DNA of 23,489 nucleotides, taken from positions 1-23,489 of the forward strand of contig JAITNZ010000014.1 in the NCBI GenBank assembly GCA_031290205.1. Reading direction: 5' to 3'. Both the position numbers and the translations under genes were made by a program. The number at the start of each line of letters is the position of its first letter. Position 1 is the first letter of the stretch. This DNA comes from Spirochaetaceae bacterium. GTDB lineage: Bacteria; Spirochaetota; Spirochaetia; Treponematales; Breznakiellaceae. Below, one piece after another: positions 12,844-20,183 of the stretch. The notes beneath the pieces are model-generated. The model did no database searches and was not told the DNA's origin. It saw only the letters and a list, made by a program, of their open reading frames with translations.

Positions 12844-13593
12844 CTACTTAGACAACTCCGCTTTTAATTCGACGCCGACAAACTTATTTGACGGATACAC
12901 ACTCAGCGCCCGCTCTATCCATTCCAGCGCCTCTGCTTTCTTTTTATCTCGTGTATATCCATAAGCAAGAGCGGTATATACATTAAATAGATCGTCTTTT
13001 TCCATTTTTTCCATCATGTTGCTAGCTACCAGAATATCCTCCATCATTTTGATGCCTTTATCAACATCAGCGAAAGGCGCGGGCGCGTACACCCAGCGCG
13101 AGGCGATTAGATACTGAGCCTTTACCTCTTTGGGATTTAAGTTGAGCGCATTTTGCGCGAATTTTTCGACATCAGTCCCATTCAGCATAACCCACCAGAC
13201 TGATTTTATCGCGCACTGTTGCGATAAACTTTCAGCATAGTTCGTCCAACCGAGCGATGTTTTTTGCGCGTCAAGCGCTTTTTTTGCATCGGCGCACGCC
13301 CGTTCGTAATGTTCAATCGCCTTATCCGTGATTTTATAATACTGATACGCGCGTCCCATAAGATAATCGCAACGTGAACGCATATTCAACCGGTCTATAC
13401 CGGAAAGCGCATCCGCCTGTTCAAAAGCAGTCTTGTAAAGGGGGAAAATCTCGTCAGCGGTAAGCTGCTGTTCGTAGACAGCCTCGCGCAGGGGGAAAAG
13501 CCAATCGGGAAGGGTATCTTGGTAATCAGCAGCCCCCACCACCGTTACGATAGACAAAAAAAGCCCCCATGAGGCTAGAATTATTTTTTTCAT
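12844..13593 (-). CDS. Exported TPR-like protein of unknown function
   Basis: The first 21 residues (MKKIILASWGLFLSIVTVVGA) form a clean signal peptide with a VGA-AD cleavage site and no lipobox cysteine, so the product is periplasmic or outer-surface. The mature part is all helix with TPR-type spacing (YLMGRAYQYYKITDKAIEHY, YTALAYGYTRDKKKAEALEW, then IERALSVYPSN). I chose ATG 13593, behind a GGAGG at about ten bases, over an upstream frame start at 13656 that would put residues ahead of the signal peptide. It may be a scaffold for the cell-wall or glycolipid functions of its operon, but nothing here fixes a function. Confidence 0.8.
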   Translation of the reverse strand: MKKIILASWGLFLSIVTVVGAADYQDTLPDWLFPLREAVYEQQLTADEIFPLYKTAFEQADALSGIDRLNMRSRCDYLMGRAYQYYKITDKAIEHYERACADAKKALDAQKTSLGWTNYAESLSQQCAIKSVWWVMLNGTDVEKFAQNALNLNPKEVKAQYLIASRWVYAPAPFADVDKGIKMMEDILVASNMMEKMEKDDLFNVYTALAYGYTRDKKKAEALEWIERALSVYPSNKFVGVELKAELSK

Positions 13594-13639
13594 TATGTTA
13601 CCGCCTCCGCCCAAGTAAACATACCATATCAGGAAAAAT

Positions 13640-13768
13640 CTACTTGCCGTCCGCAAGTCCGGCGGTTTTTACCGGCACGCTGTGTTCTTCAGCATTAAGC
13701 GGACCTATGGACCTGATAAAAGTAACTGTCGCAATCAGAATTATCAGAATGATGATAAGTTTCCGCAC
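13640..13768 (-). CDS. 42-residue small membrane or secreted protein
   Basis: GTG 13768, behind AAAGGA, opens a 42-codon frame to a TAG at 13640-13642. The product begins MRKLIIILIILIATVTFIRS, a basic start and a strongly hydrophobic helix as in a signal or anchor peptide, followed by about 22 polar residues ending in GLADGK. It fills the gap between the M23 peptidase stop (38 bases away) and the start of the TPR-like protein (46 bases away), in the same direction, so it looks like a genuine small gene of the operon. A longer frame from the ATG-ATG at 13802-13797 is in another phase and has no membrane segment. Its function is unknown. Confidence 0.6.
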   Translation of the reverse strand: MRKLIIILIILIATVTFIRSIGPLNAEEHSVPVKTAGLADGK

Positions 13769-13806
13769 TATCCTTTCCTTTTCTTTTTACTCTGCCCATC
13801 ATCTCA

Positions 13807-15231
13807 TTATAATTTAAGAAGTTCAAGGGGGTTCACCGCACGCCCGTTTTTATAAACGGCAAAATGCAGGTGCGGACCCGTGCTGTGTCCGGTATTGCCG
13901 ACCTCGCCGATTTTATCACCCTGATTGACTTTTGCCCCCTGCGACACCGAAGCCGCGTTGAGGTGTGCATACATTGATTGATAGCCGTCCTCATGTGAAA
14001 TGATGATATATCTGCCAAAAACCGGGCTGAACGCAACAGTCGTTATCTTGCCGCCGCGTGTCGCCTTGACCTGAACGCCTATATCGGAGGCAAGGTCGAT
14101 GGCGTTATGATAGCGGCGCTCGCCGGTAAAGGGATCCTTCCGCCAGCCGAAACTTGAACTAAGCCGCCCGCGAATCGGATATATGAACAGCTCGCCGAGC
14201 GCCATTTTGAGGTCTTCGCTCCGCATTTTTGCGCCCGGGATAAAGAGATGCGTTCCCGCAGAAAGCTCAGGCGACATAATATCGTTTGCATCGAGAATCG
14301 CGTTAAGCGGCACAGCGAATTTTTCGGCAATGCCCTCATAGGTATCGTTTTTCACACTTGCATAGGGAATCCCGTCCATGTTCGGGATGCGCAGGACATC
14401 GCCCTCGCGGATAGTGCGGGCGTTCTTCATATTATTGGACGCGATGACGGCATCCATCGACAGCGAATGGTCGGAGGCAATTTTCGAAACGGAATCGCCT
14501 TTTCGCACGGTGTAATACTGCCAGCCGAATGTTTCGCTCGTATTTATCGGCAGAAGTTCCTTGTGAATGTCGGCGCTTACCTCGTTTTGCACGACGGCAG
14601 CGCCGTTCCCCGAAATAAAACTGAACATCTGGTTACGAATCTGTTTATCAGCCGGCGGACGGATTTGATTTTCATCGCTCTGCCAGAGGAGCGCATTGTA
14701 GGCAAAAAAGCCAAGCGTACAGACGCTGGCGATTATCATCACCATTCGAGGGAAAATTTTTGCGACGTGCGATTCCGCTTTATCCGTTTCATTCGCCCTG
14801 ATATCAGCGCTCTCATCGCTGCCCGTTTCCCGGTTTTCTTCCCACCTGTGCCTTGTTTTTACCCAGCGCCACTTGGGCGCTTCCAGTTTTTTTGTCTGAA
14901 GCTGCTCGACGCCATCAAGCACGGCATCGGCGGCATCATTTTCCATTTTTTTTCTCTGAATCTGCTCGGCGTCGTTGAACGCAACAGCAATGGAGGCGTT
15001 ATTTTCCATCGAAAGCACTTTTTCGCCGCCCCATTCCGGCGCGGGGCGCGGCGCGGCAGCCTCATTACGGACGACCTTGCTGTCCGTCAGATTCCTATAC
15101 AACGCCGACGGACGCCTTTGAGGGACATCCTGCCTCGCCTTAAGCACCGTATTCCCATGCACCGCATAAGAAGCGGGCAGTCTATGCTCAACCCGCTGAG
15201 CCTTCAATATAGTGGTATAATTATTGAGCAT
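13807..15231 (-). CDS. Membrane-anchored LysM/M23 family metallopeptidase
   Basis: A cell-wall endopeptidase of the lysostaphin/DipM type. The 474-residue protein has a 160-residue, highly charged cytoplasmic N terminus, one membrane helix (about 161-181) and a periplasmic linker. Two LysM peptidoglycan-binding motifs follow (about 238-284 and 289-333, the first opening YTVRKGDSVSKIASDHSLS). The C-terminal M23 domain has zinc ligands H375 and D379 (HNAID) and the HLH motif H454/H456 (GPHLHF), with H423 as a likely catalytic residue. All key residues are present, so it should be an active enzyme or a divergent activator. The long charged cytoplasmic part before the helix is uncommon and contains a weak internal repeat (IQRKKME / LQTKKLE). 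It heads the operon that runs to the acyltransferase. Confidence 0.92.
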   Translation of the reverse strand: MLNNYTTILKAQRVEHRLPASYAVHGNTVLKARQDVPQRRPSALYRNLTDSKVVRNEAAAPRPAPEWGGEKVLSMENNASIAVAFNDAEQIQRKKMENDAADAVLDGVEQLQTKKLEAPKWRWVKTRHRWEENRETGSDESADIRANETDKAESHVAKIFPRMVMIIASVCTLGFFAYNALLWQSDENQIRPPADKQIRNQMFSFISGNGAAVVQNEVSADIHKELLPINTSETFGWQYYTVRKGDSVSKIASDHSLSMDAVIASNNMKNARTIREGDVLRIPNMDGIPYASVKNDTYEGIAEKFAVPLNAILDANDIMSPELSAGTHLFIPGAKMRSEDLKMALGELFIYPIRGRLSSSFGWRKDPFTGERRYHNAIDLASDIGVQVKATRGGKITTVAFSPVFGRYIIISHEDGYQSMYAHLNAASVSQGAKVNQGDKIGEVGNTGHSTGPHLHFAVYKNGRAVNPLELLKL

Positions 15232-15291
15232 ACTGCTTTATCGGTATAAAACAAGGAAAAGTAAAGCATCCTAAAGCGCTTTATTCGCAGT

Positions 15292-15306
15292 GGGGTTTAA
15301 TACCCC
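15292..15306. repeat. GGGGT-TTAAT-ACCCC hairpin
   Basis: A perfect 5-bp palindrome with a TTAAT loop in the gap between argG and the M23 peptidase gene. It resembles the TTTA-loop hairpins at 27-111 and 10563-10584. No T-run follows. Confidence 0.45.
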
Positions 15307-15405
15307 GCAGCATTTTGCACAGGGGGGAGGATGGGGGGAGGGGGAAGTCCAACAGGCTGCTAGGGCGCTCTCAGTCTTGCCTTCACTATGAAAAGGGCGC
15401 TTCAT

Positions 15406-16614
15406 TCATTTTTCTCCATTTTTTTTCATCAATGCACGCACGAGTATGGGCAGTCCGTAGAGGCGGATGAAGCCTTTTGCGTCGGCGTGGTCGTAGAGGT
15501 CGCCGGTGGTGAAGCTGGCGATTTCGGCGTTGTAGAGTGAGGCGGGTGCGGATGCCCCTGCGGAGTGGATGCCGCCTTTGTAAAGTTTGAGGCGCACGGT
15601 GCCGCTGACGTTCTGCTGGGTCGAGTCGACAAACGCGGCGAGCGCTTCCCGCAGCGGGGTGAACCAGAGCCCGCCGTAGATGATGTCTGCCATTTTTTCG
15701 CGGACAAGTTGTTTGAAGGAGTAGGTTTGCCGGTCGAGGCAGAGGTGTTCAAGCTCGGCGTGGGCATAGTAGAGGATGCTGCCGCCGGGGGTTTCGTAGA
15801 CGCCGCGGCTCTTCATGCCGACAACGCGGTTTTCGACGAGGTCGCAGAGCCCGACGCCGTGCCTGCCGCCTATCCTGTTCAGCATGGCGATGATCTCGAC
15901 GCCGCCTGCCTTCGTGCCGTTTACCGCGACGGGGATGCCTTTCTCGAACTCAATTTCGACGTATTCAGGGGTATCAGGCGCTTTTTCGGGCGGCACGGAC
16001 ATCTGGAGCATGGTGCCGTAGAGCGGCTCGTTTCGCGGATCTTCGAGCTCCAGCCCCTCATGCGATATGTGCCAGAGGTTGTCGTCGCGGCTGTAAGAGT
16101 CGGCTTTTTTCATCGGCACGGGGAGGGCGCGTTTTTCAAGATATTCGAGCTCTTCCTCGCGGCTTTTGATGTCCCATGTCCTCCAGGGGGCGATGATTTC
16201 GATTTCCGGCGCGAATGCCATGATCCCCAAATCGAAGCGTATCTGGTCGTTGCCCTTGCCCGTCGCCCCGTGGGCAATCGCCTGCGCGCCTTCTTTCTTC
16301 GCATAGCCAACAAGCGTTTTCGCAATCAGCGGGCGCGCGGTTGCCGTGCCGAGGAGGTATTTATCCTCGTAGACCGCCCCTGCCTTGAGCGCAGGGAAGA
16401 TGTAATCGCGCACATACTCCTCGCGCACATCGGCGACTTCGCATTTCGCCGCTCCGTAGGTGAATGCGCGCTCCGTAACGCTCTTCCAATCCGCCGCCTG
16501 CCCCACATCGACGCAGAGGGCAAGCACCTCGCACTCATAATTTTCCTTAAGCCAAGGAATTATGACGGAGGTATCAAGCCCCCCCGAATAAGCAAGCACA
16601 ATCTTTTTTTTCAT
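15406..16614 (-). CDS. argG: Argininosuccinate synthase
   Basis: Joins citrulline and aspartate with ATP to give argininosuccinate, the next-to-last step of arginine synthesis. The 402-residue protein carries the PP-loop motif SGGLDTS (10-16) near the N terminus, then GTATARPLIAK, AHGATGKGNDQIRFDLG and SRDDNLWHISHEG, all typical of ArgG, at the usual length. The ribosome binding site AGAGGAG is well placed. No argH or other arginine gene is in the window. Only 66 bases separate it from the DUF262-HNH gene. I see no good promoter there, so argG may depend on read-through from the R-M cassette. The leader carries part of an element also seen before mtnN. Confidence 0.98.
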   Translation of the reverse strand: MKKKIVLAYSGGLDTSVIIPWLKENYECEVLALCVDVGQAADWKSVTERAFTYGAAKCEVADVREEYVRDYIFPALKAGAVYEDKYLLGTATARPLIAKTLVGYAKKEGAQAIAHGATGKGNDQIRFDLGIMAFAPEIEIIAPWRTWDIKSREEELEYLEKRALPVPMKKADSYSRDDNLWHISHEGLELEDPRNEPLYGTMLQMSVPPEKAPDTPEYVEIEFEKGIPVAVNGTKAGGVEIIAMLNRIGGRHGVGLCDLVENRVVGMKSRGVYETPGGSILYYAHAELEHLCLDRQTYSFKQLVREKMADIIYGGLWFTPLREALAAFVDSTQQNVSGTVRLKLYKGGIHSAGASAPASLYNAEIASFTTGDLYDHADAKGFIRLYGLPILVRALMKKNGEK

Positions 16615-16650
16615 TTTATACTCCTCTTAAAAGTTATCGTTTATTTAATC

Positions 16651-16666
16651 CCGTTTTCATATTGAA
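16651..16666 (-). repeat. Leader element, partial copy A (argG)
   Basis: CCGTTTTCATATTGAA matches the start of elements B (18874-18889, two mismatches) and C (19750-19765, one mismatch). The bases between this copy and the argG start also match the mtnN leader, including an AGTTAYCGTTTAT stretch and the following Shine-Dalgarno region. The second half of the element, present in B and C, is missing here. Confidence 0.6.
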
Positions 16667-16680
16667 TTATTGCAATCTTT

Positions 16681-17763
16681 TTATATCCCTGATTTTCTTC
16701 TGTTACATTCTCTACACAACATTTGGCAATTCGCCGCATTTGTTTTACCGCCTGAATGCCAGGGGTCTATATGGTCGCCTTCCATTGATTCATACTTAAA
16801 ATGTTTGAGGCATTTGTTGCAATTTCCGTTCTGCCGTTCATAAGCCTCGCGCTTCATGTTGTCCGTAAAAGCGCGAATGTTTAAGTGCCGTTCATCGCGA
16901 TCCAGCACATATTCGTAAATGCCTTTTTTGTTACTGACATCATCGTCTTGCATAAGAACCGCGATTTCTTTTTCGAGCGCGGCGGCATCAAGAGGCTTGT
17001 CCTTAAATGCGTTGTATAAAACGCCCCAGTCAAGTCCTTTCATTTCTTTGCGGTAATTGGAAAACTTGCCGCCGACCCAGGTGATGACCGATTGAAAATA
17101 AGACCATAAGGGGAGGGCATCCGAGTCGTGCTGATGTTCCGACATATATTTTTCTATATTGCCGTTTGAAATCCAATCAAGGGCAGTTTCTAAATAATCC
17201 TGTCTGATTGCCGAGCCGTTTAAATATTTATATCCGATTTTAGCTGCGGTGCAATCTGTTTTGCTAAAATAGGCTTTCGCATCCGAGAGCCACGAGCCGG
17301 TATATACGGCGTTCCGCAATTCCTGTTTAGTCAAAACCGCACCCGCGATATTTACAACCTTGAACCATTTTAATTTTTCCGAGTCAGTGCCTTCGCAAAA
17401 ATAAACCATTAGTTCGTAGCTCAGTATCTGGTCCTGTTCGTCATTTGTAAGTGTCTTGAAGAATTTATATTCTCTTGGAAAGTTATTTTGGACATATTCG
17501 CAAATACTGATACTCCGTTGCTGCCCATCAAGCACTTCAAAACTGTTTTCAGAATTCTTCACCCAATACATGACATTGAGCGGAAAATTCTGGCGAACGG
17601 TATCAATTACAGCATCTCTTTGTGCGTCTTTATATACAAATTCCCGTTGATACTTCGGGCGGACGTCGAGCTTGCCGCCGTAACCCTGGACGCCTTCTTC
17701 GTCAGAGTTGACATAATCCTTTACCAATTCCCGAATAGGAATTTTATGCAAATCAATTTTCAT
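16681..17763 (-). CDS. DUF262 (GmrSD N-terminal-like) protein with C-terminal HNH nuclease
   Basis: The 360-residue protein has a ParB/Srx-like DUF262 domain with RPKYQREF (35-42) and LDGQQRS (78-84), the motifs used for nucleotide hydrolysis and DNA sensing in GmrSD-type proteins. A helical middle follows. The C-terminal HNH nuclease has zinc cysteines C315/C318 and C350/C353 around the GDHIDPWHSGGKTNAANC active-site block. It probably cleaves DNA in the cytoplasm. ATG 17763 follows a perfect AGGAGG, and the methyltransferase stop codon touches that site, 12 bases before the start, so the two genes are coupled. The pairing suggests this is the restriction partner of an R-M-like system. GmrSD relatives usually attack modified DNA, so the logic could also be reversed. 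Base composition is lower in GC than the argG and infB genes. Confidence 0.85.
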   Translation of the reverse strand: MKIDLHKIPIRELVKDYVNSDEEGVQGYGGKLDVRPKYQREFVYKDAQRDAVIDTVRQNFPLNVMYWVKNSENSFEVLDGQQRSISICEYVQNNFPREYKFFKTLTNDEQDQILSYELMVYFCEGTDSEKLKWFKVVNIAGAVLTKQELRNAVYTGSWLSDAKAYFSKTDCTAAKIGYKYLNGSAIRQDYLETALDWISNGNIEKYMSEHQHDSDALPLWSYFQSVITWVGGKFSNYRKEMKGLDWGVLYNAFKDKPLDAAALEKEIAVLMQDDDVSNKKGIYEYVLDRDERHLNIRAFTDNMKREAYERQNGNCNKCLKHFKYESMEGDHIDPWHSGGKTNAANCQMLCRECNRRKSGI

Positions 17764-17775
17764 TTTGTGTTCCTC

Positions 17776-18825
17776 CTATTTCATTTTGATTAAAATACGG
17801 GCGTAAATTTCCTTACCATCAAGTTTGAATCTTTGCCCATAATGCGGATTATCTTCAACATATCTATCAATACCAATAATCTCAAACTGCGCCGGATTAT
17901 ATTTATCCAAAAAAGTTATAGGCACGCCCATAACGCCGTCCCAGTCTTCGGGTATGTCAGCAACTTTGCTAACCTCTATCGCGTCGTAATTATCATAATG
18001 CGGATATAGTTCCGCTGTGTATTTTCTGTAGAAACGAAATTTTTCGTGGCGTTTTTTATGGTCAATATTAGTAAACCAGCAGGCTTGCGATCTGCCTTTA
18101 ATCACTCCGTCTACTATTCTATATGCGCTACCCTCCTTCTTGTTTTCAAGAAAGTTTTTTGAGTATTTTCCCGGCACATTAAACAACATATCAGTACCCA
18201 TAGGCATACGCCCTATCCACATTTTGTTTTCTTTTATCAGCTTAAAAGTTTCTTTGTAGGTAATCGCATTTTTATTCCCGATTATCAAAAACTTTTTGTC
18301 ATATTCCATTAGTTGCGCTACATATTCACGGAAAAGAGAAAACGGCGGATTGGTAACAACAATATCCGCCTCTTTGAGCATCTCTACACATTCGGCTGAG
18401 CGAAAATCCCCGTCGCCCTGTAGCCGCGCCAAGGCGTTTTTCCGGTTTCGTAAAAGATTCTCGACAAGAGGAAGCCCTCTTAGCCCCTCGGCATCCTCGT
18501 CTGCTACCTCTGTAATCTCGATTCTATGAGGTGATTTAGTTGTCTTGTTTTCCGCGCTTTCATAATCAAAAAGCGACAACTGCGTGTTAGCGATGGGCGA
18601 GCCGATATAGCAACTGGCAAGCAATTTTTTCAGCCCAAGGTGATTGAAACTCAACGCAAAATATTTAATAAATTCGCTCTCGTAAGGGTCATCGCAATTA
18701 CAAAAAATGGTTTCCCCCTTAAAATGTTCCTTGTAATGGGAACATTCTTTGGCTATATCCGAGATTTGAGTATAGAATTCGTCATTTTTCGCCTTGCCGG
18801 CGCTATTTAAGGTTTTATTGCCCAT
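17776..18825 (-). CDS. EcoRI-type adenine-specific DNA methyltransferase
   Basis: The 349-residue product opens with KAKNDEFYTQISDI and FCNCDDPYESEFIKYFALSF, then LGLKKLLASCYIG, all of which I recognise from the M.EcoRI family. The catalytic motif is NPPFSLF (159-165), placing it among N6-adenine methyltransferases. GNKNAITYKE and MPMGTDMLF follow, as in the family. It should transfer a methyl group from SAM to adenine in a specific DNA site, protecting it from the partner nuclease. The start ATG 18825 lies only seven bases after a -10 box, without a Shine-Dalgarno, so the mRNA is probably leaderless. The target need not be GAATTC, and the nuclease partner is not EcoRI-like but DUF262-HNH. 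Confidence 0.85.
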   Translation of the reverse strand: MGNKTLNSAGKAKNDEFYTQISDIAKECSHYKEHFKGETIFCNCDDPYESEFIKYFALSFNHLGLKKLLASCYIGSPIANTQLSLFDYESAENKTTKSPHRIEITEVADEDAEGLRGLPLVENLLRNRKNALARLQGDGDFRSAECVEMLKEADIVVTNPPFSLFREYVAQLMEYDKKFLIIGNKNAITYKETFKLIKENKMWIGRMPMGTDMLFNVPGKYSKNFLENKKEGSAYRIVDGVIKGRSQACWFTNIDHKKRHEKFRFYRKYTAELYPHYDNYDAIEVSKVADIPEDWDGVMGVPITFLDKYNPAQFEIIGIDRYVEDNPHYGQRFKLDGKEIYARILIKMK

Positions 18826-18832
18826 ATTTGTA

Positions 18833-18860
18833 ACTATACCCCCCCGTTGTCTTTTGTCAA
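18833..18860 (-). promoter_or_regulatory. Methyltransferase promoter with a G7 tract in its spacer
   Basis: On the minus strand TTGACA (18860-18855) and TATAGT (18838-18833) are separated by 16 bases, the last seven of which are all G. A seven-base gap (18832-18826) leads from TATAGT to the ATG at 18825, so the transcript should start at or next to the start codon. Slippage of the G-run would move the boxes towards or away from the 17-base optimum. Confidence 0.65.
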
Positions 18861-18873
18861 GCGTCCAAAATAT

Positions 18874-18921
18874 CCGCTTTCATATCGAACGGGAGGCTAA
18901 AAGCGGCTTAGGCACCTTCTT
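18874..18921 (-). repeat. Leader element, copy B (upstream of the methyltransferase)
   Basis: The 48 bases match copy C (19750-19797) at 38 positions. A 7-bp CCGCTTT/AAAGCGG stem can form in the copy. It continues into the TTAGGCACC motif that also ends mtnN. It lies just upstream of the methyltransferase promoter. Confidence 0.6.
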
Positions 18922-18989
18922 GGAACGCTGTGGTAACCCGCAGTAAACCGGCTCAGTCTGCTATAAATGTGAAAGCCGCTCAACATGGG

Positions 18990-19715
18990 CTAAAAGTGCC
19001 TTAGGCACCGTTTGACGATTGCTGATGAGTTTTTCGCGGCGATGGGCAAGTATTCATCGTAAGTAACCGTTGATTCCTCGCCGGCAATGTCGGAGAGGCA
19101 GCGGAGCACGATGAACGGCACCTCGAACAGCGTGCAGGCATGGGCAATAGCCGCGCCTTCCATCTCGACCGCGCGGAGCCCGGGAAAAACCGCCGTAAGC
19201 GCGATTGCCTTTTTTGAATCGGCGATGAACGCGTCTGCCGAACAGATAAGACCGGCGACCGCTTTGAAGTCGGCGGGCAAGAGCTGCTCGCTTTTCAATT
19301 CCCGCACCGCGTTTTCCATCGCTTTAACAAGCGCTTCCTGCACGGGGAAGAACGCCGACGCGCGACCTGGCAACTGCCCCGGCGCATAATTGAACGCAGT
19401 AACATCAACATCGTGATAAGCAAGCGCGTTTGAAATCACCGCATCGCCAAAGTTGAGGGGCGGCGCTCCGGGCGGATTCACGCCTCCGGCACAGCCGGTA
19501 TTGATAACAAAATCCGGCGCATAGCGGCTTATCAGAACCGAGCAGCCGACCGCAGCCTGCACTTTCCCCACCCCGCAGCGGAGGAGGACGGCATCTTTCC
19601 CGCAGAGTTTCCCGACAAAAAACTCAAAACAAGCCGTCTTTTCCGTCCGGACACCCTCCATCTCGCCTCGTAAAAGGCTTATTTCTTCTTCCAACGCACC
19701 GATTATGGCAATCAT
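18990..19715 (-). CDS. mtnN: 5'-methylthioadenosine/S-adenosylhomocysteine nucleosidase
   Basis: Splits MTA and SAH into adenine and the thio-sugar, removing the inhibitory by-products of SAM use. The 241-residue protein shows IIGALEEEISLL with the catalytic-acid candidate E11, NTGCAGG (72-78) for ribose and purine contacts, ALAYHDVDVTAFNY (98-110), AVEMEGAA (182-189) and LRCLSDIAG, where D209 is the purine-site aspartate. All expected residues are present. The start ATG 19715 has TAGGAGG ahead of it. A clear promoter lies about 100 bases upstream, with leader element C between. The last five codons (CLRHF) and the stop fall inside a dispersed palindrome (GGTGCCTAAGGCACTTTTAG). SAH from the neighbouring methyltransferase would be its substrate, but it also serves the whole cell. 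Confidence 0.96.
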   Translation of the reverse strand: MIAIIGALEEEISLLRGEMEGVRTEKTACFEFFVGKLCGKDAVLLRCGVGKVQAAVGCSVLISRYAPDFVINTGCAGGVNPPGAPPLNFGDAVISNALAYHDVDVTAFNYAPGQLPGRASAFFPVQEALVKAMENAVRELKSEQLLPADFKAVAGLICSADAFIADSKKAIALTAVFPGLRAVEMEGAAIAHACTLFEVPFIVLRCLSDIAGEESTVTYDEYLPIAAKNSSAIVKRCLRHF

Positions 19716-19749
19716 AGCCGCCTCCTATAAAAAGTTACCGTTTATCCCC

Positions 19750-19797
19750 CCGTTTTCTTATTGAACGGAAAGCTGAAAGCGACTGTGCCACCTTCTT
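19750..19797 (-). repeat. Leader element, copy C (upstream of mtnN)
   Basis: The second full-length copy, at 38 of 48 identities to copy B. It lies in the predicted 5' UTR of mtnN, between the promoter at 19811-19839 and the start at 19715. A CCGTT/AACGG stem around the CAATAAGAA loop can form. Confidence 0.6.
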
Positions 19798-19810
19798 TAT
19801 TGTTGAAGGC

Positions 19811-19839
19811 ATTATAGCAGCATTGTCGGCTTCTATCAA
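19811..19839 (-). promoter_or_regulatory. Sigma-70-type promoter of mtnN
   Basis: On the minus strand TTGATA (19839-19834) and a perfect TATAAT (19816-19811) are 17 bases apart. The block from the -35 box to 19857 matches the equivalent block of the rimP promoter (10527-10548) at 20 of 22 positions. Confidence 0.75.
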
Positions 19840-19965
19840 TACCTACAGCACCTCCCGGGTGCACTTCAAAATTCGTAATAAATCAGCCGGCACTATGGTA
19901 GTAATCCAGTAGAGGAGGGGGAAGTCTCCCCCTACGCGCCGCAAAATTGCGTCGCTACCCCCTCT

Positions 19966-20014
19966 GCGGGGCGCCGCCCCGCAACGCCCCGCTGGGGGGC
20001 GAGGTGCCCCCCAG
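19966..20014. repeat. Two GC-rich hairpins in the mtnN-dctP gap
   Basis: GCGGGGC-GCC-GCCCCGC (19966-19982) and CTGGGGGGC-GAGGT-GCCCCCCAG (19992-20014) are perfect stems in a row, without T-runs. A smaller AGGGGGAA/TCTCCCCCT stem lies at about 19915-19933. Together with the promoter elements, the 18-bp direct repeat and the tandem repeat listed here, they make up the 563-bp gene-free gap between mtnN and dctP. I see no gene in it. Confidence 0.6.
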
Positions 20015-20054
20015 ACCCCCCGTTAGCAATATAGGTATCACTTTAGAATTTACC

Positions 20055-20072
20055 CCGAAAAATAAATTGCAC
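20055..20072 (+). repeat. 18-bp direct repeat, left copy (flanks the TRAP operon)
   Basis: CCGAAAAATAAATTGCAC here is identical to 23116-23133, on the other side of the three TRAP genes and in the same orientation. On both sides a CAGCACCTCCCG motif and a G-rich/C-rich stem precede the repeat in the same order (19846-19857 and 23053-23064). Confidence 0.75.
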
Positions 20073-20147
20073 CCCGGTGGTTTGACTTTGTGGATGGACA
20101 CTAATTACAACAAAAATCAAGCGCTGTCACGGGCACTTGTTAATCAC

Positions 20148-20177
20148 ACCATTCACAACCATTCACAACCATTCACA
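20148..20177 (+). repeat. Three perfect 10-bp tandem repeats upstream of the dctP promoter
   Basis: ACCATTCACA is repeated three times without interruption and ends seven bases before the -35 box. The 10-bp period puts each unit on the same face of the helix, as for a multi-site activator or repressor. Confidence 0.7.
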
Positions 20178-20183
20178 AATTAG

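Noticed and set aside
14248..15249. 333-codon plus-strand frame opposite the M23 peptidase gene
   Set aside because: The minus-strand M23/LysM protein has clear domains and catalytic residues; the opposite frame has none.
15565..16665. 366-codon plus-strand frame opposite argG
   Set aside because: argG is unambiguous; the opposite frame is a coding shadow without any recognisable motif.
16615..16680. Own promoter for argG between it and the DUF262-HNH gene
   Set aside because: TTGCAA at about 16675 has no -10 box at a workable distance, so I left it out.
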